Assembly: GCA_032358165.1 (NCBI GenBank) | Contig: JAALGY010000015.1 | Coordinates: forward strand, 3,100,001 to 3,164,000 | Length of the DNA stretch: 64,000 nucleotides | Direction: 5' to 3' | Source: Diplosphaera chodatii | Taxonomy: Eukaryota; Chlorophyta; Trebouxiophyceae; Prasiolales; Stichococcaceae | In this document: positions 59,949-64,000 of the stretch, piece after piece | How positions within the stretch are numbered: position 1 is the stretch's first letter | Layout: the number at the start of each line of letters is the position of its first letter | Program-made: the position numbers and the translations under genes | Notes under the pieces: generated by a model | Database searches by the model: none | Seen by the model: the letters and a program-made list of their open reading frames with translations, nothing else | What the model was told of the DNA's origin: nothing

Positions 59949-60631
59949 TCACTGATCTCGTTTACATCTCAGGCGTGCTGTGCCAGCAGCTTGCGGCCCC
60001 TGCTGGTTTGGCACTCCCGCCAGGCCCTGTTGCAAGCCGTCTTCCAGGTGCGGTGGCGCTCCTGGTGGTGCAGGCCCGGCAGCAGTTCCCGTCACCGCTG
60101 ACTCGCCCCTGCTGTCGTCGTCGTCCCCCTGCCCGTTGCAGGGCCTGATGCAGGCGGCGATGCGCACGTCGCAGGTGCGCAGGCACTGCACCCGCTGGCG
60201 CTTGCACCTGCAGACAGCAAGCCGGCTATCGAACCGTGCGTGGTGCCTGATGTCCATTTGTGGTCCTGAGGCTATGGTGAGCAAAGCTCCGAAGGGTAGC
60301 AAACACGCTGACAGGTTGATACGTTGCTGGGAGGGCTGAGGCCCGTGTATATACCGCGTCATCTAGGCTGAGTGGCATCCAGCCTCTGCAAGGAAGCGCA
60401 CCTGTTGACCGGCGCCTGTACTGGCGGCGGTGGCGGGGGCGGCAGCGGCGGCGGCGGGCTCGGCGGCAGTGGTGGCGGCGGCTGCGGCGGCGGGTTTGGG
60501 GGCGGCGGCCGCGGGCTAGGCGGTGGTGATGGCGGCAGGCTGGGTGGCGGGGATGGGGCTGGACTTAGGTAGCGGGAATGGCGGCGGGGCTGAGGCCGTC
60601 AGGGTGACGTCCACCAGCACTGCACCGCTGG
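59949..60631 (-). CDS. 3' part of a Pro-rich/Cys-rich gene, copy D (5' exons unresolved)
   Basis: Exons 60631-60402 and 60207-59949, in phase. The Pro run is 45 bases longer than in copy C, a multiple of three, with SPPPS and NPPPQ variants. The Cys-rich exon keeps all Cys (CKRQRVQCLRTCD). After the acidic patch the frame differs from copy C because of an insertion near the exon end, so the two C-termini differ (here ending LRCKRDQ). Confidence 0.45.
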
Positions 60632-61536
60632 CTGGTGGGAAACAGTAAGCGAAGCACTGACAGCCAGTCGTGTCTGCTCCACTGACTGCTGCTCCTGACA
60701 CAGTGGTGACACAATGGTTGTCCTCGGAATGCAAGGGCTGCTGCATCTCACCGTGCTGGGATGTCCCATGGCAGCCGCGCCGCAGCCGCCGCCAGCCCTG
60801 GCGGCGCCCCAGGGGAACGCGGCGACCCTGTTTGCTGCAGGGTGTCCGCCGCCCTGAGCGGCGCCTGGACCCCACCACATGACCCCTGCACATGAATGAC
60901 AGGAGCCGCTCAGCCCGCATGAGCGGCTTGCCGCTCAGCCCGCGGCCGGCTCTCCAGCACATCTGCTCTGAGCATCCAGTCTGCCGTCGCTGCGAATCTG
61001 CGCTGCGGCGTGTGCCTGCAGCAGCCTTGCAGCCTGAAGGCGCCTCCCAGCTCCAGGTGAGCTGCATGCGGTTCACGTCTTGCACAGACCCCCCCACATG
61101 TTTGTGCAACATGTCCCAGGTGCGGCCACATGTGTTGGTGATGTGCTGCTGGTCAGAGCACGCCTACCATATGTGAGGCAGGGCGGTGCCGCCGAGACAG
61201 GCGGCGCTGCTCGGGGGAGGCCTGACCACTTGTGCAGACCGCCGCCGCGGTTGTCAGGAGCTTGACGGGCCGACAGGCTGCGCTGCCTTTCAAAAGGTGC
61301 CTCGCCAGTGAAGCCCCCGCTGTTCGCCCCCGGGCAGAGCTGTGCTGCAGTTTTTGTGCTACAGAGTGTGCTGCAGCGGACTGTGGCCACTTGCTGCTGA
61401 GGGCACCTGCTGCCGCCATCCTGAACCTGGCAGCTTTGACATCATGCTGGACAGCTGCATGCCAATCTGCTGCCGTGCTGATCTGCCGGCTGGCCTGCAG
61501 CTCAGCGAAGGGGCGCTGTTGCTTCACTGTTGTGGA
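60632..61536. other. Unresolved block between Pro-rich gene D and zinc-knuckle gene D
   Basis: Counterpart of 55524-56397. Frames open in unit C are interrupted here. No gene called. Confidence 0.3.
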
Positions 61537-63837
61537 TCAGTGGCAGCACCATTCTCGCCTCCCTGCCCGGCCCCACCTGCATAGTAGTGGGTCTGAGACA
61601 GTTGCCACTGGCTCAACACCCATGGCATGCGTAGCAGGTGCAGGCCAAGGCCAGTGCAACTCGATGACAGTTGTTAACTCAAGCGCAGTGTGAAGTCACG
61701 GCAGACTGCCCAGCACTCTGCCGCCAGTTTCATAGACATTGCGGTGCCTGCGTAAGGCCGAACCTTGCTGGTTCTTGCTCTTGCGTTCTTGCCATTTGCG
61801 TCGTTGTGTGGCCGAGACGCAGGCCTTGCATACGCATTGCAACCCATCTGCTGTAGCACGCCATGCATGAAACTTCCCAATTGCCTTATACTGCAGTCAA
61901 CAACCAATCTGCATCGTTGCGAGACGTCAATACGGTAAGAAGAGGTCGTGACAGACATACGACGCTGCGCACATCGGCTGCTGGACAAGCAGAGCGGTGC
62001 TGACTCACCTTGCCACACCTTCCACACCACTTCTGTTCAGCAACTACTGACGACGGGGGCGCCTGCCTTTCCTTGTTGTAGGCAGCCATCCTTGCTGTGT
62101 CACAGATGCGGCAGTAGCTCCCGAGTCCATCCGGATTCTTTCGGTTGCAGCTGAAGTGCGAGGCATCCTTGACCTGCAGGAACGTCGCAGGACACTGTTG
62201 CATGCCAGGGATCAGTGGAGGGCAGGAACCGGCTGCTGCTGCTGCCATTGTCTGCACCGAGTGGCATCCATGCAGCAAGGCCCCCGCACGATGTGCCACA
62301 GGTACCAACACCGCACTTCATGTCGCGCCCAAGATGATGATGCTTGGCTTAGAAGCGCACCCTGCCACATGCGACACATGTCTTCTCTGCTGGCACTTCT
62401 GCCGGCCCGCTGGGGGCTTGGTACCGTGCGAGGTCGTACTCGGACTGACACGCCCTGTGACACACTGCATGCGTCAGTTCATCTGGTGCCACGTCGCAAG
62501 CATGACGCTACTTTGAACCCCCTGAGCAGTGACAGACATTGCCATGCCGCATGCATTTCACCATGCACGATTGTATCGGACATGGTATGAGGAGACCCAT
62601 GCAACTGGGCCTGACAGCATTGTGCACTCATGTCATGTGGGGCAGCACACCCTTGCCAGCCAGCTGTGACAAGGAGAGCTCGCAAGCAGATGACATGATA
62701 CAGTGGGCCCTGACCTGCAGTCACGGTGACGACCAGTGCGCCTGCTGGGGTAGACGGCGAAGAAGTTGGCAGCCAGCCGCGCCTTGCACCGCCCGCACAC
62801 CTGCGGCTCCAGGGTGGGCGGGTTGCCGCCGGATGGTGCCTGAGACCTGCAGACGAGTCGTCGAGTGACTGAGCTGTCCACTGAGCTGCTCCTCTGAAGC
62901 CTGGACCTCTCGATGGAGCCTGGGGTACCTTCGAGTAGGGTTGTCAGGCGGAAGTTGTGCAGAACAAGCAGCCACTGGCCCTCCTATCACTAGGGAGCTG
63001 TCTGGCGGTGCTTCTCAGACGCAGGACTCCGCATGACAGCTTGCCTGTGGTGGTCATCCACTATGCTATCGTTGCGGAGGCTCCACACTGACAGGGGGGC
63101 TCCGAGAGTCTGAATCCTACGTCATGTGCACACACGGATTTGGTGAGTGCCTGCCGACACGGAGTGTCACCTCGCTTTGCGGGGTCGGCGCTGCGCGTAC
63201 ACCTCCGAGTTGCAGCCGAAGCACAGCAGCGCTCGGCCGTCTGGCTGCGAGGGCCTGCGCGGGAACAGGCGGAGTGCGTACCGCTTGTTGCACTGCTGGC
63301 ACTGCTTTGTGCCGCCGTGTGCAGCGTGCAGCTGCATGCTGTCCTGCTGTGCTGCGGCTGCTGGCTGCGTGTCTGCTGCCGGAGATGGCGCTGGGGCTGC
63401 TGAGTCTGCTGCTGGTGCTGGTTCTGATGCTGCCGCTGTATCAGCTGTAGAGTCGTCATCTGACACCAGCTGCCCCTGCGGCGACCCATATGTTGGCATG
63501 TTATCCTCTGCAGTCTGTGCGACAAGCTGACAGCCACCAAACAATCACATAGGTGCAGTGGTCGTTGCTGCACACCTACCTCTGCAAGAACCTCTGTGGA
63601 CTCGCCAAGAAGGTCCGCTGCCTCAGGCTTTGCGGCCACAAGACTGTTGGCCACGCGCCGACACAATGTGCCTCTGCTGTGACGGATGTTGTTGCCGTTA
63701 GCGATGCTGCCGTGCATGCAACTGGCGTGCTGCTGAGTGTGAGCTTGCAGGCTGGCCGGCTTTGCTGAGCGCTGGCAGCGGTGCACACTGCGGCATTGCT
63801 GCCGTGGAGTTGCCGGTTTGAGGGCGCTGCATGACAT
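61537..63837 (-). CDS. Tandem zinc-knuckle protein, copy D
   Basis: Seven-exon plan as in the other copies, ATG at 63837, TGA at 61539-61537. The modules read KQCQQC...LCFGC, QVCGRC...DCRAC, KTCVAC...YCRIC and KWCGRC...CVCKAC. This is the most divergent copy (e.g. NFFAVYPSRRTGRHRDC; one added Arg in the last module; last exon ends RREWCCH). All Cys and all splice phases are kept, which argues that the protein is under selection. Confidence 0.8.
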
Positions 63838-64000
63838 GTTGCCGCTATTTGCGGCAGAAGAGCTAGCTTGACCGAGCTGGATATGCCAGCCTGCGCGATC
63901 CAGCAGTGCTTGACGACAGCACGACACTGCAATGCACGGCACGGGGTGCGCGGGATGCGACACCAGTGGGTGGTCATTGATCAGATTAGGGTTAGGCAAG
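63838..64000. other. Upstream edge of zinc-knuckle gene D
   Basis: Start of the shared upstream block, cut by the window edge. It contains one degenerate telomere-like stretch (GATTAGGGTTAGG) near 63985. Confidence 0.4.

Larger units (their letters stand above)
42766..63999. repeat. Tandem segmental duplication array (four units)
   Basis: Unit A 42766-48775 and unit B 48776-~54880 match end to end (offset ~5.9 kb). Each has the OTU1 3' part on the plus strand and a zinc-knuckle gene on the minus strand. Units C (~54900-59950) and D (~59950 to the right edge) match each other with an offset of ~5.1 kb; the OTU1 part is replaced by a Pro-rich/Cys-rich minus-strand gene end. The zinc-knuckle segment is shared by all four. 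The B/C and C/D junctions are also homologous (near 54650-54920 and 59690-59970). The array reaches the right edge and probably continues. Confidence 0.85.

Noticed and set aside
1..64000. Bacterial operon, prophage, CRISPR array, tRNA or rRNA genes
   Set aside because: No regularly spaced short repeats, no ribosome-binding-site-led gene strings, no recognisable tRNA or rRNA. Genes are intron-rich and eukaryotic.

Overview
The window is nuclear DNA from a unicellular eukaryote, most likely a chlorophyte green alga. It is GC-rich and full of CAG/CTG triplet runs. Genes are split by many short introns with clean GT..AG ends (donors such as GTGAGT, GTGCGC, GTGGGT; acceptors mostly (T/C)GCAG). 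Short TTTAGGG runs, the Arabidopsis-type telomere unit also used by many trebouxiophyte algae, occur inside introns. No rRNA, tRNA, CRISPR array or bacterial-style operon was seen. Exon models were built by hand from splice sites and reading phase. For most genes every junction keeps frame, which is the main support for the models.

Left part (1-17.0 kb, minus strand): two paralogous SET-domain genes of the RuBisCO-LSMT/SETD3/SETD6 type lie in tandem (the left one runs off the window). They are followed by a 16-exon gene for a 1,435-residue Gln/Ala/Pro-rich protein of unknown function.

Middle (17.9-40 kb, plus strand): a 19-exon inward-rectifier K+ channel whose subunit carries two Kir cytoplasmic domains in a row; a small UPF0060/YnfA-type membrane protein; a 20-exon GAF-PAS-protein kinase whose C-lobe is cut short; a small multi-span membrane protein that could be spliced to the kinase; and an intronless 939-codon Pro/Ala-rich protein with a 48-bp minisatellite.

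Right part (40-64 kb): a complete 12-exon OTU1/YOD1-type deubiquitinase (plus strand), then a tandem segmental array. The array holds four minus-strand copies of a 7-exon gene for a Cys-rich protein with four CxxC...CxxC zinc-knuckle modules. It also holds a broken copy of the 3' half of the OTU1 gene and two copies of a Pro-rich/Cys-rich 3' gene fragment. The array probably continues past the right edge.

The genes do not form one pathway. The items most worth follow-up are the double-Kir-domain channel, the zinc-knuckle gene array whose exon borders cut through each knuckle, and a run of partial exon copies ('echoes') in introns, densest in the kinase gene.
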